The notes under the pieces: model-generated | The model's input: the letters and a program-made list of their open reading frames with translations, nothing else | Told to the model about the DNA's origin: nothing | Database searches by the model: none | Shown: one piece after another, positions 10,181 through 21,624 of the stretch | Layout of the letters: each line of letters starts with the position of its first letter | Position numbering within the stretch: position 1 is the first letter of the stretch | NCBI GenBank assembly: GCA_018268465.1 | Contig: JAFDWN010000016.1 | Span: 62,001-126,000, forward strand | Source: Actinomycetota bacterium | Lineage (GTDB): Bacteria; Actinomycetota; Actinomycetes; Mycobacteriales; Mycobacteriaceae | Reading direction: 5' to 3' | DNA length: 64,000 bases | Translations under genes and position numbers: made by a program

Positions 10181-11413
10181 ATGACGAACTACCTGCTGCG
10201 CAACGCCACACTCATCGACGGCACCGGGGCCGCACCGGTGCCCGACGCTGCGGTCCTGGTCGACGCCGGGCACATCAAATGGGCCGGACCCGCCTCCGCG
10301 GCACCCGAACACGCCGGCACCACCATCGACCTCGCCGGCAACACCATCTGCCCGGGCTTCTTCGACTGCCACGTCCACTTCGGGCTGCCCGGCACCAAGG
10401 GTTCCGTCCTGGGGCGCGTCCTCAAACCGGCGTCCTACGCGTACTTCGAGTTGATCGAGCGGCTGCGGGTGACACTGCACAACGGCGTGACGACGGCGCG
10501 GGACCTGATGGGCATCGACGTCGGGATCCGCGAGGCGGTCGCCGACGGGCTGATCGAGGGCCCCCGGCTGCTGGTCGCCGTCGAGATGCTCAGCCAGACC
10601 GCCGGCCACGCCGACTTCCATCTGCGCTCCGGGATCGATCTGACCCCGATGGTGGGCGGTTACCTCGTCGACAGCGTCGACGCGGCGCGCACCCACGCCC
10701 GCGCGCTGATCGCCGCCGGCGCCGACGTCATCAAGGTCGCCTCCAGCGGCGGGGTGTCCTCCCCCAACGACGACCCCAGCTGGCTGGGGATGCGCAAGGA
10801 CATGATCGCCGCCGTCGTCGAGGAGGGCCGCGATTACGGCGGCCGGCCCGTCGCTGCGCACGCGATCGGCCGTGCCGGGATCGCCGCCGCCGTCGAGGCG
10901 GGGGTGCACAGCGTCGAGCACGGTTACGAACTCGACGACGACCTGCGTGCGCAGATGGTCACCCAGGGCACCTTCCTGGTGCCGACGCTGCTGGAGACGA
11001 TGCAGCCGGTGACCGCCTCGCCCCAGGGCGCCGCCAAGAGCGCGAAATGGCATGCCATGGCTCATGATTCGATCCGCGCCTCGGCTGAAGCCGGTGTTCG
11101 GATCGCGGTGGGCACCGATGCCGGGCTGAGCCCCGACCACGGCACCAATCTCAAGGAATTGGGCCTGCTGGTTCAGTTCGGCGGGTTGACCCCGATGCAG
11201 GCGATCGTCGCCGGCACCCGGACCTCGGCACAGTTGTGCGGCGTCGACGCCGAAGTCGGCACCGTCGAGGCGGGCAAGATCGCCGACCTGGTGGTCGTGC
11301 GGGGCGATCCGCTGGCCGACATCAGCGCGCTCGGCGACCCGGCGAATATCCTGCTGGTCGTGCAGGGCGGTCGCGCGGCAAGCAATCGCGGCGGATTCGC
11401 CACGCCGGCATGA
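10181..11413 (+). CDS. Metal-dependent amidohydrolase (imidazolonepropionase-like)
   Basis: The 410-residue TIM-barrel amidohydrolase has the metal ligands HVH in [12 protein letters not shown], a Lys in [10 protein letters not shown], His in AHAIGRAG, His in SVEHGYEL and Asp in [12 protein letters not shown]. The N- and C-terminal strands ([16 protein letters not shown]) form the usual small beta domain. This subgroup contains prolidase-like and Xaa-Arg/Xaa-Pro dipeptidase-like members; the substrate here is unknown. The ATG at 10181 was chosen because the upstream part of the frame lies in the dop promoter region. Its stop overlaps the start of the next membrane protein (ATGA), so the three plus-strand genes look like one operon. 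Confidence 0.85.
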   Translation: MTNYLLRNATLIDGTGAAPVPDAAVLVDAGHIKWAGPASAAPEHAGTTIDLAGNTICPGFFDCHVHFGLPGTKGSVLGRVLKPASYAYFELIERLRVTLHNGVTTARDLMGIDVGIREAVADGLIEGPRLLVAVEMLSQTAGHADFHLRSGIDLTPMVGGYLVDSVDAARTHARALIAAGADVIKVASSGGVSSPNDDPSWLGMRKDMIAAVVEEGRDYGGRPVAAHAIGRAGIAAAVEAGVHSVEHGYELDDDLRAQMVTQGTFLVPTLLETMQPVTASPQGAAKSAKWHAMAHDSIRASAEAGVRIAVGTDAGLSPDHGTNLKELGLLVQFGGLTPMQAIVAGTRTSAQLCGVDAEVGTVEAGKIADLVVVRGDPLADISALGDPANILLVVQGGRAASNRGGFATPA

Positions 11414-12561
11414 CTCACCCACCCGATATCTCCGAGCGCCGCGCGGCCGAACAGTGGTTCCTGGCCCACGGATTGCCCGCGGTGTTGCGCCCCGGTCGGC
11501 TGGTGGCGCGGGTGTGGTCGCGGTCGGCGCCGGCGCTGGCGGCGTTCGCCGTGTTCATGGTCAACTCCGCCGTCGTGGTCCTGGTGACCGGCAAACACAC
11601 GATCGACATCAACGGCACGCCCACCCGCACCGAATGGTTCGTCCTGGCGCTGCTGTTGCTGGTGCTGCCTGTCGCCGCAGCGGTCGGGTGGCTGGTGTCG
11701 CGCATCCGCAACGATCGCCTGCGCACCCTCGCGGCGGCAGTCTCGATCGCGGCCGCGGTGGTCGGCGGAATCCTCGGCGGACCAAGTCCGCGGGTGTTCG
11801 TGGACCTGGTGCTCGAGGCCGTGGTGATCGGCGTCGTGTTGGCCTGCACCGCAACGGGAATCGGGGCGATTCTGGGCTGGGCGGTGCGGACGACCGTGTC
11901 GAACCTGGCACTGGCCGGCGCCCTGTTCGTACGCGCTCTGCCGGTCGTGCTGCTGACCGTGCTGGTGTTCTTCAACACCTACGTGTGGCTGATGGCCGAA
12001 ATGGTCAGCCGGGTGCGCATGTGGCTGGCCATCGGGTTCCTGATCCTGATCGCCGCGGCGTTCCTGGTGTCGGGCACCGTCGAACGGGTCCGGCCGATGC
12101 TGCTGTCGACGGCAAAGTCCCCCGAGGACGTGACCCGTCTGGTCGGCACCCCGTTCGAGCACCTGCCCGACCGGCCGCATCGGGTTGCGCTGTCACGCAC
12201 CGAACGGGCCAACGTCGTATTCGTGCTGGCGATGTCACAGATCGTGCAGGTGATGACCGTCTCGGTGGTGACGTCGGGGATCTTCTTCGTGCTCGGCCTG
12301 ATCCTGCTCAGCCCCGAACTGCTGGCGGCATGGACGCGCAACGGCTCGCCCGACGGGGAGATCCTCGGCATGATCCTGCCGGTGCCGCAGGCCCTGATCC
12401 ACACCACCATGTTCCTGACGGCGCTGACGTTCATGTACCTGGCCGCCCGGGCCTTCTCCGACGTGGAGTACCGGACCCGCTTCGTCGACCCGCTCGTCGA
12501 CGACCTGCGGCTGACCCTGGTCGCCCGCGACCGCTACCGCACGCACACGAAGACCCGCTGA
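11410..12561 (+). CDS. Multi-pass membrane protein, paralogue A (Rv2113-like position)
   Basis: The 383-residue integral membrane protein has about eight hydrophobic helices. A short cytoplasmic N-terminus contains a WFLAHGLPAVLRPGRL motif, and a charged loop of about 70 residues sits in the middle (SPEDVTRLVGTPFEHLPDRP). No catalytic motif is recognisable. The next gene encodes a protein of identical length with the same N-terminal motif and the same central and C-terminal landmarks, so the two arose by tandem duplication. It occupies the place of the Rv2113/Rv2114 membrane genes between dop and mpa in M. tuberculosis, but a link to the proteasome is only positional. Confidence 0.7.
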   Translation: MTHPPDISERRAAEQWFLAHGLPAVLRPGRLVARVWSRSAPALAAFAVFMVNSAVVVLVTGKHTIDINGTPTRTEWFVLALLLLVLPVAAAVGWLVSRIRNDRLRTLAAAVSIAAAVVGGILGGPSPRVFVDLVLEAVVIGVVLACTATGIGAILGWAVRTTVSNLALAGALFVRALPVVLLTVLVFFNTYVWLMAEMVSRVRMWLAIGFLILIAAAFLVSGTVERVRPMLLSTAKSPEDVTRLVGTPFEHLPDRPHRVALSRTERANVVFVLAMSQIVQVMTVSVVTSGIFFVLGLILLSPELLAAWTRNGSPDGEILGMILPVPQALIHTTMFLTALTFMYLAARAFSDVEYRTRFVDPLVDDLRLTLVARDRYRTHTKTR

Positions 12562-12575
12562 AGCAGGATATGCGC

Positions 12576-13727
12576 ATGTCGAACATGCGGCGGATCCACG
12601 AGTGGTTCCTGCACCGGGGATTGCCGCTGGTGCTCACCCGCCGCGTGCGCTCCCGCGCCCTCATCGCACGGTCCGCGCCGATGGTCAGCGGGTTGGGTGC
12701 GCTGACGGCGCTGACGATGGCGCTGGCCGACCTGACCGGCGACGACCCCGACCCCGGCTACATCGCCCGACTGAGCGTCATCGCCGCCGTCCTCGTCGCG
12801 GCCCCGTTCGCCCTCTACGGGCTGCACCGGATGGGCACCACCGCCTCGGAGGCCGGCCGGCGCACCGCGGCACTGCTGGTGATGGCCGTGTTCGTGGTCG
12901 TGATGCCGGTGACCGCCAGCGGCTGGTCGAGCGCGGCGCTCACGGAGGTACCGGTGTTCGCGGTGGTGTCGCTGCTGTCGATCGGATTGACCTATGTGGG
13001 TTTCGGGTCGATCGCGTTGTGGGCCTTTCGATTCGCCTGGGTCCAGCTCGGCGCGCTGGGCACCCTGATGAGCCGGGCACTCCCGCTGTTGATGCTGACG
13101 GTGGTGGTCTACTTCACCGGCGAACTATGGCAGCTGTCGGCCCGGATGACTCGCGAAAGACTCTGGCAGACAATCGGTTTCCTGGCTTTCGTGGCGGTCG
13201 CGTTCATGGTCACCACGATCCGTGACGAGGTCGCCGCGCTGCGTGAGGATCGCGCCGGACAAACCAACCCGGCACAGTTGCTCACCGACACCCCGTTGGC
13301 GATCGCGCACGGACATCAGCCGGCCCGCACGCCGCTGTCGACCGCCGAGCAGGTCAACGTCGTCGCGGTGATGGTGGTGTCACAGGCGATCCAGGTGGTG
13401 CTGTTCACGACGGGGCTGTTCGCGTTCTTCCTGACGCTGGGGATCATCGCCATACCCGACGACGTCACGGTGCTGTGGTCCTCGGAGCAGACCTGCGCCG
13501 TCGGCGAGCCGCCGTGCGCCGGGACGTGGTTCGGCGTGCACATTCCGATACCGCAGACGGTGGTGCACACGTCGCTGTTCGTGGCGGTGCTGTCGGGGCT
13601 CTACTTCACGGTCAGCACCAGCGTGGATCCGCTCTACCGGGAGCGGTTCTTCGAACCGCTGATCGCCGACGTGGCGGTGAGCCTGGCCGGGCGCGACGCC
13701 TACCTCGAATTGGAGGGCAGTCGCTGA
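12576..13727 (+). CDS. Multi-pass membrane protein, paralogue B
   Basis: The 383-residue membrane protein is a paralogue of the preceding one. It shares the N-terminal EWFLHRGLPLVL block, the loop with TPLAIAHGHQP followed by LSTAEQVNVVAVMVVSQAIQVV, and a C-terminal helix preceded by IPIPQTVVHT (compare LPVPQALIHT in paralogue A). Start choice: GCAGGA lies seven bases before the ATG at 12576; an ATG six bases earlier is too close to it. It contains two Cys (QTCAVGEPPC) in a short predicted extracytoplasmic loop absent from paralogue A, possibly a disulfide. Function unknown. Confidence 0.7.
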   Translation: MSNMRRIHEWFLHRGLPLVLTRRVRSRALIARSAPMVSGLGALTALTMALADLTGDDPDPGYIARLSVIAAVLVAAPFALYGLHRMGTTASEAGRRTAALLVMAVFVVVMPVTASGWSSAALTEVPVFAVVSLLSIGLTYVGFGSIALWAFRFAWVQLGALGTLMSRALPLLMLTVVVYFTGELWQLSARMTRERLWQTIGFLAFVAVAFMVTTIRDEVAALREDRAGQTNPAQLLTDTPLAIAHGHQPARTPLSTAEQVNVVAVMVVSQAIQVVLFTTGLFAFFLTLGIIAIPDDVTVLWSSEQTCAVGEPPCAGTWFGVHIPIPQTVVHTSLFVAVLSGLYFTVSTSVDPLYRERFFEPLIADVAVSLAGRDAYLELEGSR

Positions 13728-13731
13728 TCCA

Positions 13732-13789
13732 CGAGCGTGCGTGTACTTCGGTGAACACACGGAGTGTCGGCCGCAGACACGCACGCTCG
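13732..13789. terminator. 13-bp perfect inverted repeat between convergent genes
   Basis: CGAGCGTGCGTGT at 13732-13744 is the exact reverse complement of ACACGCACGCTCG at 13777-13789, with 32 bases between. It fills the gap between the convergent stops of the membrane protein and mpa. It is best read as a bidirectional terminator-type hairpin, although there is no T-run, as is usual in mycobacteria. It may be one copy of a dispersed palindromic element. Confidence 0.55.
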
Positions 13790-13800
13790 CGGGAAGGCTG

Positions 13801-15633
13801 CTACAGGTACTGACCCAGGTTCGACTCGGTGTCAATGGCACGGCTGGCCGACGAACTCTTGCCGGTGACCAGCGTGCGGATGTAGACGATCCGCTCGCCC
13901 TTCTTGCCCGAGATCCGCGCCCAGTCATCCGGATTCGTGGTGTTGGGCAGGTCCTCGTTCTCGGCGAACTCGTCGACGATCGAGTCGAGCAGGTGCTGGA
14001 TGCGCAGACCGGGCTGACCGGTCTCCAGCACCGACTTGATCGCGTTCTTCTTCGCCCGGTCGACGACGTTCTGGATCATGGCGCCGGAGTTGAAGTCCTT
14101 GAAGTACATGACTTCCTTGTCACCGTTGGCATAGGTGACCTCCAGGAACCGGTTGTCGTCGATTTCGGCGTACATCCGGTCGACGACCTTCTCGATCATC
14201 GCCTTGATGGTCTGCCCGCGATCGCCGGAGAATTCGGAGAGATCGTCGGTGTGGATCGGCAGTTCCTCGGTGAGGTACTTGGAGAAGATGTCCTGGGCGG
14301 ACTCGGCGTCCGGCCGCTCGATCTTGATCTTGACGTCCAGGCGGCCGGGCCGCAGGATCGCCGGGTCGATCATGTCCTCGCGGTTGGAGGCGCCGATCAC
14401 GATGACATTCTCCAGGCCTTCGACACCGTCGATCTCGCTGAGCAGCTGAGGGACGACAGTGGTCTCCACGTCGGAGCTGACCCCGGTGCCACGGGTGCGG
14501 AAGATCGAGTCCATCTCGTCGAAGAACACGATCACCGGAGTGCCCTCGGAGGCCTTCTCCCGCGCCCGCTGGAAGATCAGCCGGATGTGGCGTTCGGTCT
14601 CGCCGACGAACTTGTTGAGCAGTTCGGGGCCCTTGATGTTGAGGAAGTAGCTCTTGGCCTCGCGGGCGTCGTCGCCGCGCACCTCGGCCATCTTCTTGGC
14701 CAGCGAGTTGGCCACGGCCTTGGCGATCAGCGTCTTGCCGCAGCCCGGCGGACCGTAGAGCAGCACGCCCTTGGGCGGACGCAGCGAGTACTCGCGGTAG
14801 AGCTCCTTGTGCAGGAACGGCAGCTCGACGGCGTCGCGGATCTGCTCGATCTGCCTGCCCAGCCCGCCGATGTCGTTGTAGCTGACATCCGGCACCTCTT
14901 CGAGGACGAGATCTTCGACCTCGGCCTTGGGGATGCGCTCGAATGCGTACCCGGCCTTCGTATCGACCAGCAACGAGTCCCCGGGGCGCAGTTTGCGCGG
15001 CCGACCGTCGTCCTCGAGGGCCTCCGCGAGTTCCGGGGGCAGGTTCTCGATCGCCACCAGCGGCTCGGCCAGCCACACGATGCGCTCTTCGTCGGCGTGA
15101 CCGACCACCAGGGCACGGTGACCGTCGGACAGAATTTCGCGCAGGGTGGATATTTCTCCGACCGATTCGAAGTGCCCGGCCTCCACAACGGTCAGCGCCT
15201 CGTTGAGGCGGACCGTCTGCCCCTTCTTCAGCAATTTGACGTCGATATTGGGAGAGCAGGTCAGTCGCATCTTGCGGCCCGACGTGAACACGTCGACAGT
15301 GTCGTCGTCGTGGCTGCCCAGCAGCACCCCGTACCCGCTGGGCGGCTGCCCCAGTCGGTCCACCTCTTCGCGCAGGGCCAGCAGTTGCTGACGCGCCTCT
15401 TTGAGGGTCTCCATCAGCTTGGCGTTACGGGCCGCGAGCGAGTCGATACGCGCTTCCAGCTGGTGCACGTCGCGCGCGCTGCGCAAACCGCTTTGTGGGC
15501 CTACCGCATTTTCCAGTTGCTCTCGGAGGAGCGCCGCCTCGCGGCGCAGTTCCTCCAACTCGGCAGCATCGTCGCTGGACATCGGGGTCGTGAAACCGTC
15601 TGGATAGGCTTCAGAACGCTCTGACTCACTCAT
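13801..15633 (-). CDS. mpa: Proteasome-associated AAA ATPase Mpa (ARC)
   Basis: The 610-residue hexameric unfoldase recognises Pup and feeds substrates into the 20S core. An N-terminal coiled coil covers about 15-95 and binds Pup. Two OB-fold domains follow to about residue 240. The AAA module has Walker A GPPGCGKT (Lys300), Walker [11 protein letters not shown] and the second-region-of-homology RPGRLD. The extreme C-terminus is Gln-Tyr-Leu, the tail that docks into PrcA pockets. GGGAG seven bases before the ATG supports the start. Located about 3.7 kb from dop on the same strand, as in M. tuberculosis. Confidence 0.97.
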   Translation of the reverse strand: MSESERSEAYPDGFTTPMSSDDAAELEELRREAALLREQLENAVGPQSGLRSARDVHQLEARIDSLAARNAKLMETLKEARQQLLALREEVDRLGQPPSGYGVLLGSHDDDTVDVFTSGRKMRLTCSPNIDVKLLKKGQTVRLNEALTVVEAGHFESVGEISTLREILSDGHRALVVGHADEERIVWLAEPLVAIENLPPELAEALEDDGRPRKLRPGDSLLVDTKAGYAFERIPKAEVEDLVLEEVPDVSYNDIGGLGRQIEQIRDAVELPFLHKELYREYSLRPPKGVLLYGPPGCGKTLIAKAVANSLAKKMAEVRGDDAREAKSYFLNIKGPELLNKFVGETERHIRLIFQRAREKASEGTPVIVFFDEMDSIFRTRGTGVSSDVETTVVPQLLSEIDGVEGLENVIVIGASNREDMIDPAILRPGRLDVKIKIERPDAESAQDIFSKYLTEELPIHTDDLSEFSGDRGQTIKAMIEKVVDRMYAEIDDNRFLEVTYANGDKEVMYFKDFNSGAMIQNVVDRAKKNAIKSVLETGQPGLRIQHLLDSIVDEFAENEDLPNTTNPDDWARISGKKGERIVYIRTLVTGKSSSASRAIDTESNLGQYL

Positions 15634-15780
15634 GGTGCGCTCCCTTCCCGCACCGAAAGTTGGTGCGGTAACAACTTCAACGCTACCGGCGATTCAGCCT
15701 TTGTGTGCGGTGTAGGAATTCGACACACCAGCAACACTGTTAGCCTCTATTGAAGTGTCAGGTCGATCGAAAGGACCGCC
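15634..15780. promoter_or_regulatory. Divergent promoter region between mpa and the MTB12-like gene
   Basis: These 147 bases serve both directions. Towards the plus strand a TAGCCT-type -10 is possible near 15738, and GAAAGGA lies five bases before the GTG at 15781. No operator was recognised. Assignment of a transcription start would need mapping. Confidence 0.4.
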
Positions 15781-16278
15781 GTGACCCTGAAATCCTTCCT
15801 TACCGGTGTCGCCGCCGCCGGTCTCGTGGGCGCCGCCGCTGCGGGTGTGACTTCTCTTGCACCCGGCGCGATGTCGGCCTCCCCGGCGGTGCAGCCGGTT
15901 GTCTTCGGCATTCCGATGCCCCAGCAGCCCGTTCCGGGCGTGCCCACCACCGATCAGGTGATGACGGTGCTGAACGGCCTTGGTAATCCCAACGTCCCGT
16001 TCCGCAGCAAGTCGGGCCTGATCGAGGGCGGCGTGGGAATCGTCGAGGGCCGCACCGCCGACCGGCTGGTCGCCAACGCGGTGCAGGAAGGCTACTTCCC
16101 GCTCAGCTTCAGTGTGGCCGACATCACCCCCGCGGGCCCGGGCACCGCGACCGCCCAGGTGACCGCCAGTGGCCCCGCGCTGGCCCCGGTCACCCAGACG
16201 GTCACATTCGTCGACGAGGGCGGTTGGAAGTTGTCGCGGGCGTCGGGTCTGTCGCTGCTGCAGTCGGCGCTGGCCTGA
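15781..16278 (+). CDS. Exported low-molecular-weight antigen MTB12-like protein
   Basis: The 165-residue secreted protein starts at GTG. A hydrophobic signal (about 1-32, ending AMSA-SPA) is followed by a Pro-rich linker. A compact domain of about 110 residues then has the MTB12/CFP2 pattern: a conserved GLIEGGVGIVEGRTAD block and a C-terminal DEGGWKLSRASGLSLLQ strand. This domain is small, NTF2-like in appearance and of unknown function. The next gene encodes a lipoprotein of the same family, so the two are probably a duplicated pair in one transcript. Confidence 0.8.
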   Translation: MTLKSFLTGVAAAGLVGAAAAGVTSLAPGAMSASPAVQPVVFGIPMPQQPVPGVPTTDQVMTVLNGLGNPNVPFRSKSGLIEGGVGIVEGRTADRLVANAVQEGYFPLSFSVADITPAGPGTATAQVTASGPALAPVTQTVTFVDEGGWKLSRASGLSLLQSALA

Positions 16279-16292
16279 CCCCCATTGCCCCG

Positions 16293-16832
16293 GTGCGACG
16301 CACCGCCGCCGTGATCTCGAGCGCCGCCACCATCGTGGCGGCGTTCGGGCTTGGTGGGTGTGCCGCGGAGACACCACCCGCGGCGACGTCGACCCCGGCG
16401 GCATCGGGCGTGTCGTCACCGGCGGCACCACCGTCGGCACCGCTGCCCGCTCCCGAGGCCCTGACCGACGTCATCCACCGGCTGGCGGACACCGCAGTGC
16501 CGGGTGCGCAGAAACTCGACCTGGTCGACGGAACCACCCCCGAGGACGCCGAAGCGCTGGACGCGTTCGCCCGCGCCCTCGCCGACAACGGATATGCCCC
16601 GCTGGACGTCGAGGCGCGCGATCTGGCCTGGTCGGACGCCGACCACGGCGACGTGGACGCGACCGTCGTCCTCAAACCGGCCCGCGACGGAACCGCCGGT
16701 GAGTTCAGTTTCCCGATGGAGTTCACGCCCCACGACGGCGGCTGGCAGCTGACCCGACGGACCGCCGACCAGCTGTTGGTGTTCGGCACGCCGGAACCTG
16801 CCCCGGCTCCCCCGGCCACGCCGACGCCCTGA
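16293..16832 (+). CDS. Lipoprotein of the MTB12 family (LppK-like)
   Basis: The 179-residue lipoprotein begins at a GTG 15 bases after the previous gene. VRRTAAVIS leads into a hydrophobic stretch and the lipobox LGGC with Cys23. An Ala/Pro/Ser-rich spacer follows, then an MTB12-type domain containing GGWQLTRRTADQLL, homologous to the end of the preceding protein. It occupies the Rv2116 (lppK) position next to mpa. Its stop overlaps the DUF503 start by one base. A role at the cell surface is expected; none is established. Confidence 0.78.
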   Translation: MRRTAAVISSAATIVAAFGLGGCAAETPPAATSTPAASGVSSPAAPPSAPLPAPEALTDVIHRLADTAVPGAQKLDLVDGTTPEDAEALDAFARALADNGYAPLDVEARDLAWSDADHGDVDATVVLKPARDGTAGEFSFPMEFTPHDGGWQLTRRTADQLLVFGTPEPAPAPPATPTP

Positions 16833-17128
16833 TGTGGATCGGCTGGCTGGAGTTCGACCTGCTGCTCGGTGATGTGCGGTCGCTGAAGCAGAAACGGTCG
16901 GCCGTGCGGCCGCTGATCGCCGAACTGCAGCGCAAATTCATCGTGTCGGCGGCGGAGACCGGCGACCAGGACCTGCATCGCCGCACCCGGGTGGGCGTGG
17001 CGCTGGTGTCCGCCGACCGCGCCCACGTGGTGGACGTGCTCGACGCCGCGGAGCGGCTGGTCGCGGGGCGCCCCGAGATGGAACTGCTGTCTACCCGGCG
17101 CGGGGTGCGGCACAGCAACGACGACTGA
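16832..17128 (+). CDS. DUF503 family protein
   Basis: The 98-residue protein has the DUF503 (YlxP-like) signature: an N-terminal strand, then SLKQKRSAVRPLIAELQRKF, and a ferredoxin-like fold ending in a long helix. Family members are often found beside infB/rbfA and are suspected to act with ribosome assembly; there is no direct evidence here. It is the Rv2117 orthologue by position. Start and upstream stop overlap (TGATG), indicating coupled translation with the lipoprotein. Confidence 0.85.
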   Translation: MWIGWLEFDLLLGDVRSLKQKRSAVRPLIAELQRKFIVSAAETGDQDLHRRTRVGVALVSADRAHVVDVLDAAERLVAGRPEMELLSTRRGVRHSNDD

Positions 17129-17139
17129 GGGCGCGGGGG

Positions 17140-18948
<1,809 letters not shown>

Positions 18949-18960
18949 TCGACGGCCTGC

Positions 18961-19644
18961 TCACCACAGGTCGTCGTGGTGGATCAGCGCGTCGGAAACC
19001 AGCACGATGCCGATGACCAGGAACAGCACCCGTACCGCGATCGGCCCATAACGCGTCAGCGCGCGCACCAGGGTGCGCTGGATGCGCTGCGCGCGCATAT
19101 TGCGCCGGGTCGCCAGGAACAGCACCAGAATCGACGGCAGCAAGGCGATCAGGCAGTAGGCGAGGATCAGCAGCGGCCAGATCCGCGGCTCAGGATAGTG
19201 AGCGGACAGCATCGCCAGGCCGGCCAGGTACGGCACCGCCGTCGGAGCCTGACCCAGCCCGATCGCGATCCCGACGAATCCCAGGATCCACGGGCGCCGG
19301 CGCATCGCCGATGTCGCCCACGCCGGCGAGGCTGTCTGGGCGACCAGCGGAACGAACGCCAGACCGATCAGGACCATCCCGACGATCAGTTCGCCGCGGT
19401 AACGGATGGTCGGGGTGATGTCGAGGTCGATGACGCTGGTAAGGAAGTTCAGCCCGAGCACCACGCAGATGCCGAACGTGGTGGTCACCGTGAACACGCC
19501 GGCGATGAAGCTCAGCCCGCCCGGGACCGGTGAGCGCCGCCCCAGCCGGCTGTCATAGACGACGGCCGACGTGACACCCACGTTGAGGACGTTGAGGGAG
19601 TCCAGGAACGCGAACCCCGCGAGCGCCAGGAGGAGAGCCAGCAT
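18961..19644 (-). CDS. Sap/GAP-type six-helix membrane protein
   Basis: The 227-residue protein has six predicted transmembrane segments and the pattern of the GAP/Sap family (Sap helps deliver sulfolipid-1 precursors and glycopeptidolipid to the mycobacterial surface). It opens with a LALAGFAFLDSLNVLNVG block typical of the LysE-like fold and has a loop SRLGRRSPVPGGLSF. It converges with the RecB-like gene with 12 bases between stops. It is not at this place in M. tuberculosis. The substrate is unknown; a lipid or small amphipathic molecule is a guess from family members. Confidence 0.65.
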   Translation of the reverse strand: MLALLLALAGFAFLDSLNVLNVGVTSAVVYDSRLGRRSPVPGGLSFIAGVFTVTTTFGICVVLGLNFLTSVIDLDITPTIRYRGELIVGMVLIGLAFVPLVAQTASPAWATSAMRRRPWILGFVGIAIGLGQAPTAVPYLAGLAMLSAHYPEPRIWPLLILAYCLIALLPSILVLFLATRRNMRAQRIQRTLVRALTRYGPIAVRVLFLVIGIVLVSDALIHHDDLW

Positions 19645-19694
19645 GACGTGAATGAACGTACGCGAGACCGATCGGCGCCGCGCACCCGCCGCGG

Positions 19695-21065
19695 CTATGT
19701 GAGCGGAGTCATCTCCTGCAGCATGGTGGGCACAAGTTCGCTGACCGTGGGGTGGATGTGCATGGTGCGCGATATCGCCGTGTAGGGCAGCTTCGCGGTC
19801 ATCACGTCGAGGACGAGATGGACGACTTCGTCGCCCCCCACCCCGAGGATCGCCACGCCGAGGATTTCGTGCGTCTCGGCGTCCACCACGATTTTCATGA
19901 ATCCCTGCGTCTCACCCTTCTCCACCGCACGCCCGACCCGGGTCATGGGCCGCTTGCCCACCAGCGCCTTTCGGCCCGAGGCCCTGACCTGGTCGACCGT
20001 CATTCCGGCACGCCCCAGCGGCGGATCGATGTACAGCGCGTAGGTGGTCACGCGGTCGCTCACCCGGCGCGGGTCGTCGTCGAGCAGATTGGCCGCCACG
20101 ATCTCGAAGTCGTTGTACGACGTGTGGGTGAACGCACCCCGCCCGTTGCAGTCCCCCATCGCCCAGATGTGGTCGGCCGTGGTGCGCAGCTGATCGTCCA
20201 CCACGACGTACCCGCGCCGGTCGGTCTGCACGCCCGCGTTTTCCAGCCCGAGGTCGTCGGTATTGGGGCTGCGGCCGACGGCCACCAGCAGATGCGTGCC
20301 GGTGACCGGTTGCGCCCCAGCGCGGGGAATGACGTCGAAACCGTTGTCGCGCTTGATGAACGAGATATCGGTGGCGTCGAGGACGACGTCGATGTCCTCC
20401 TCTTCGAGGATGCTCTTGATGGCCGCGGACACGTCCTCGTCTTCGCGCGAGGTCAGCCGGGGCCCCTTTTCGACGACGGTCACCCGCGCGCCGAATCGGC
20501 GGTACATCTGGGCGAATTCCAGCGCGATGTAGCTGCCGCCGATGATGACGAGATGGTCGGGCACCGTATCGAGTTCGAGGATCCCGACATTGGTCAGATA
20601 GTCGATGTCGGCCAGTCCGGGCAGGTCCGGCACGACCGCCCGGCCGCCGACGTTGAGGAAGATCCGGTCGGCTTCCAGGAGTTCGTCGTCGACGCGGATC
20701 GTGTGCGGGCTCTCGAAGCGGGCGTGACCGCGAATCACAGTGCAGCCCTTCATCCCGTCCAGCCAGGACTCCACGCCTTCGCGGTCGCCGACGCTGATCC
20801 GGTCCTTGCGCGCCTTGACCTTGGCCATGTCGACGGTGACGGGACCGGCGCCGATACCGAATTCGGCGCCGCGGCGGGCCACGTGCGCCGCGTGGGCGCT
20901 GGCGACCAGCGTCTTGGTGGGGATACAACCGTAGTTCACACAGGTGCCGCCGACGAGCTTGCGTTCGATCACCGCGACCGTCTGGCCCGCGGCGGTCAGC
21001 CGGCCCGCCAGTGGTGGACCCGCCTGGCCCGCCCCGATGATGATCGCATCGAATTTCGTTGCCAC
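19695..21065 (-). CDS. FAD-dependent pyridine nucleotide-disulfide oxidoreductase
   Basis: The 456-residue enzyme has the FAD motif GAGQAGPPLAGRL, the redox-active pair in GGTCVNYGCIPTKT, the NAD(P) Rossmann motif IIGGSYIALEFAQ and a C-terminal dimer domain with HIHPTVSE, whose His-x-x-x-x-Glu is the family's catalytic dyad. Such proteins are commonly labelled mercuric reductase, but the C-terminal Cys pair and N-terminal metal domain of MerA are absent. A soluble disulfide or quinone reductase is more likely. The GTG start is ten bases after the upstream gene's stop, without a strong ribosome-binding site, suggesting coupling. Confidence 0.8.
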   Translation of the reverse strand: MATKFDAIIIGAGQAGPPLAGRLTAAGQTVAVIERKLVGGTCVNYGCIPTKTLVASAHAAHVARRGAEFGIGAGPVTVDMAKVKARKDRISVGDREGVESWLDGMKGCTVIRGHARFESPHTIRVDDELLEADRIFLNVGGRAVVPDLPGLADIDYLTNVGILELDTVPDHLVIIGGSYIALEFAQMYRRFGARVTVVEKGPRLTSREDEDVSAAIKSILEEEDIDVVLDATDISFIKRDNGFDVIPRAGAQPVTGTHLLVAVGRSPNTDDLGLENAGVQTDRRGYVVVDDQLRTTADHIWAMGDCNGRGAFTHTSYNDFEIVAANLLDDDPRRVSDRVTTYALYIDPPLGRAGMTVDQVRASGRKALVGKRPMTRVGRAVEKGETQGFMKIVVDAETHEILGVAILGVGGDEVVHLVLDVMTAKLPYTAISRTMHIHPTVSELVPTMLQEMTPLT

Positions 21066-21075
21066 GCTGTGCCGT

Positions 21076-21558
21076 TCAGACCAAGCTGACGAGATAGACG
21101 ACCAGGAACCCGCCGCCGACAGCGACGGCGTCCTCGAGCAGGGCGATCGGCAGATCGCGCCCGCCGTTGGCGGCGACGAGCCGCCTGCGCGCTTCGTAGC
21201 CGCCCAATGTGCCCAGCACCGCACCGATCACGCCGGCGCCGATCGCGCTGAAGGTGTGGAAGAAGGCGCTGCCGATCACCGCGCCCGCGAACGCTCCGGT
21301 GATCAGCCGCGTCGCGAATTGAGGGGTGCTCTTGCGGCTCGGCGTCTTCGGCAGCTGGTCGGTGACCAGCTCGACGAGCAGCAGGACCGTAAGCACGCCA
21401 ACGGTGATCGGGTGGCCGACCCACTCCGACCACCTGCCGTCGACGTCGATCCAGCCCAGCGCCGCGCCCCACGCGACGACGGCGGGGGCGGTCATCGCTC
21501 TCAGTCCGGCCACCACACCGACCAATACCGCGAGCAACAGGATGAGGACAAGCGACAT
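21076..21558 (-). CDS. DUF4126 integral membrane protein (Rv2120c-like)
   Basis: The 160-residue protein has four hydrophobic segments, the same length as Rv2120c and in the same position beside hisG. GLRAMTAPAVVAWGAALGW and ELVTDQLPKTPSRKS are characteristic of DUF4126. GGAGGT lies a few bases before the ATG, a strong ribosome-binding site that fixes the start over an upstream in-frame codon. It is separated from hisG by 66 bases and is probably first in a two-gene unit with the flavin oxidoreductase. Function unknown. Confidence 0.82.
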   Translation of the reverse strand: MSLVLILLLAVLVGVVAGLRAMTAPAVVAWGAALGWIDVDGRWSEWVGHPITVGVLTVLLLVELVTDQLPKTPSRKSTPQFATRLITGAFAGAVIGSAFFHTFSAIGAGVIGAVLGTLGGYEARRRLVAANGGRDLPIALLEDAVAVGGGFLVVYLVSLV

Positions 21559-21624
21559 GCGTACCTCCGGACTCGGACTCGGCACCCGGACGCTAACATG
21601 CGCGGCCCGTCCCGGCCCGTCGAA

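Noticed and set aside
19695-21065. Mercuric reductase (merA)
   Set aside because: The redox motif is shared by the whole family; the C-terminal Cys pair and the N-terminal metal-binding domain are missing and no mer genes are nearby.
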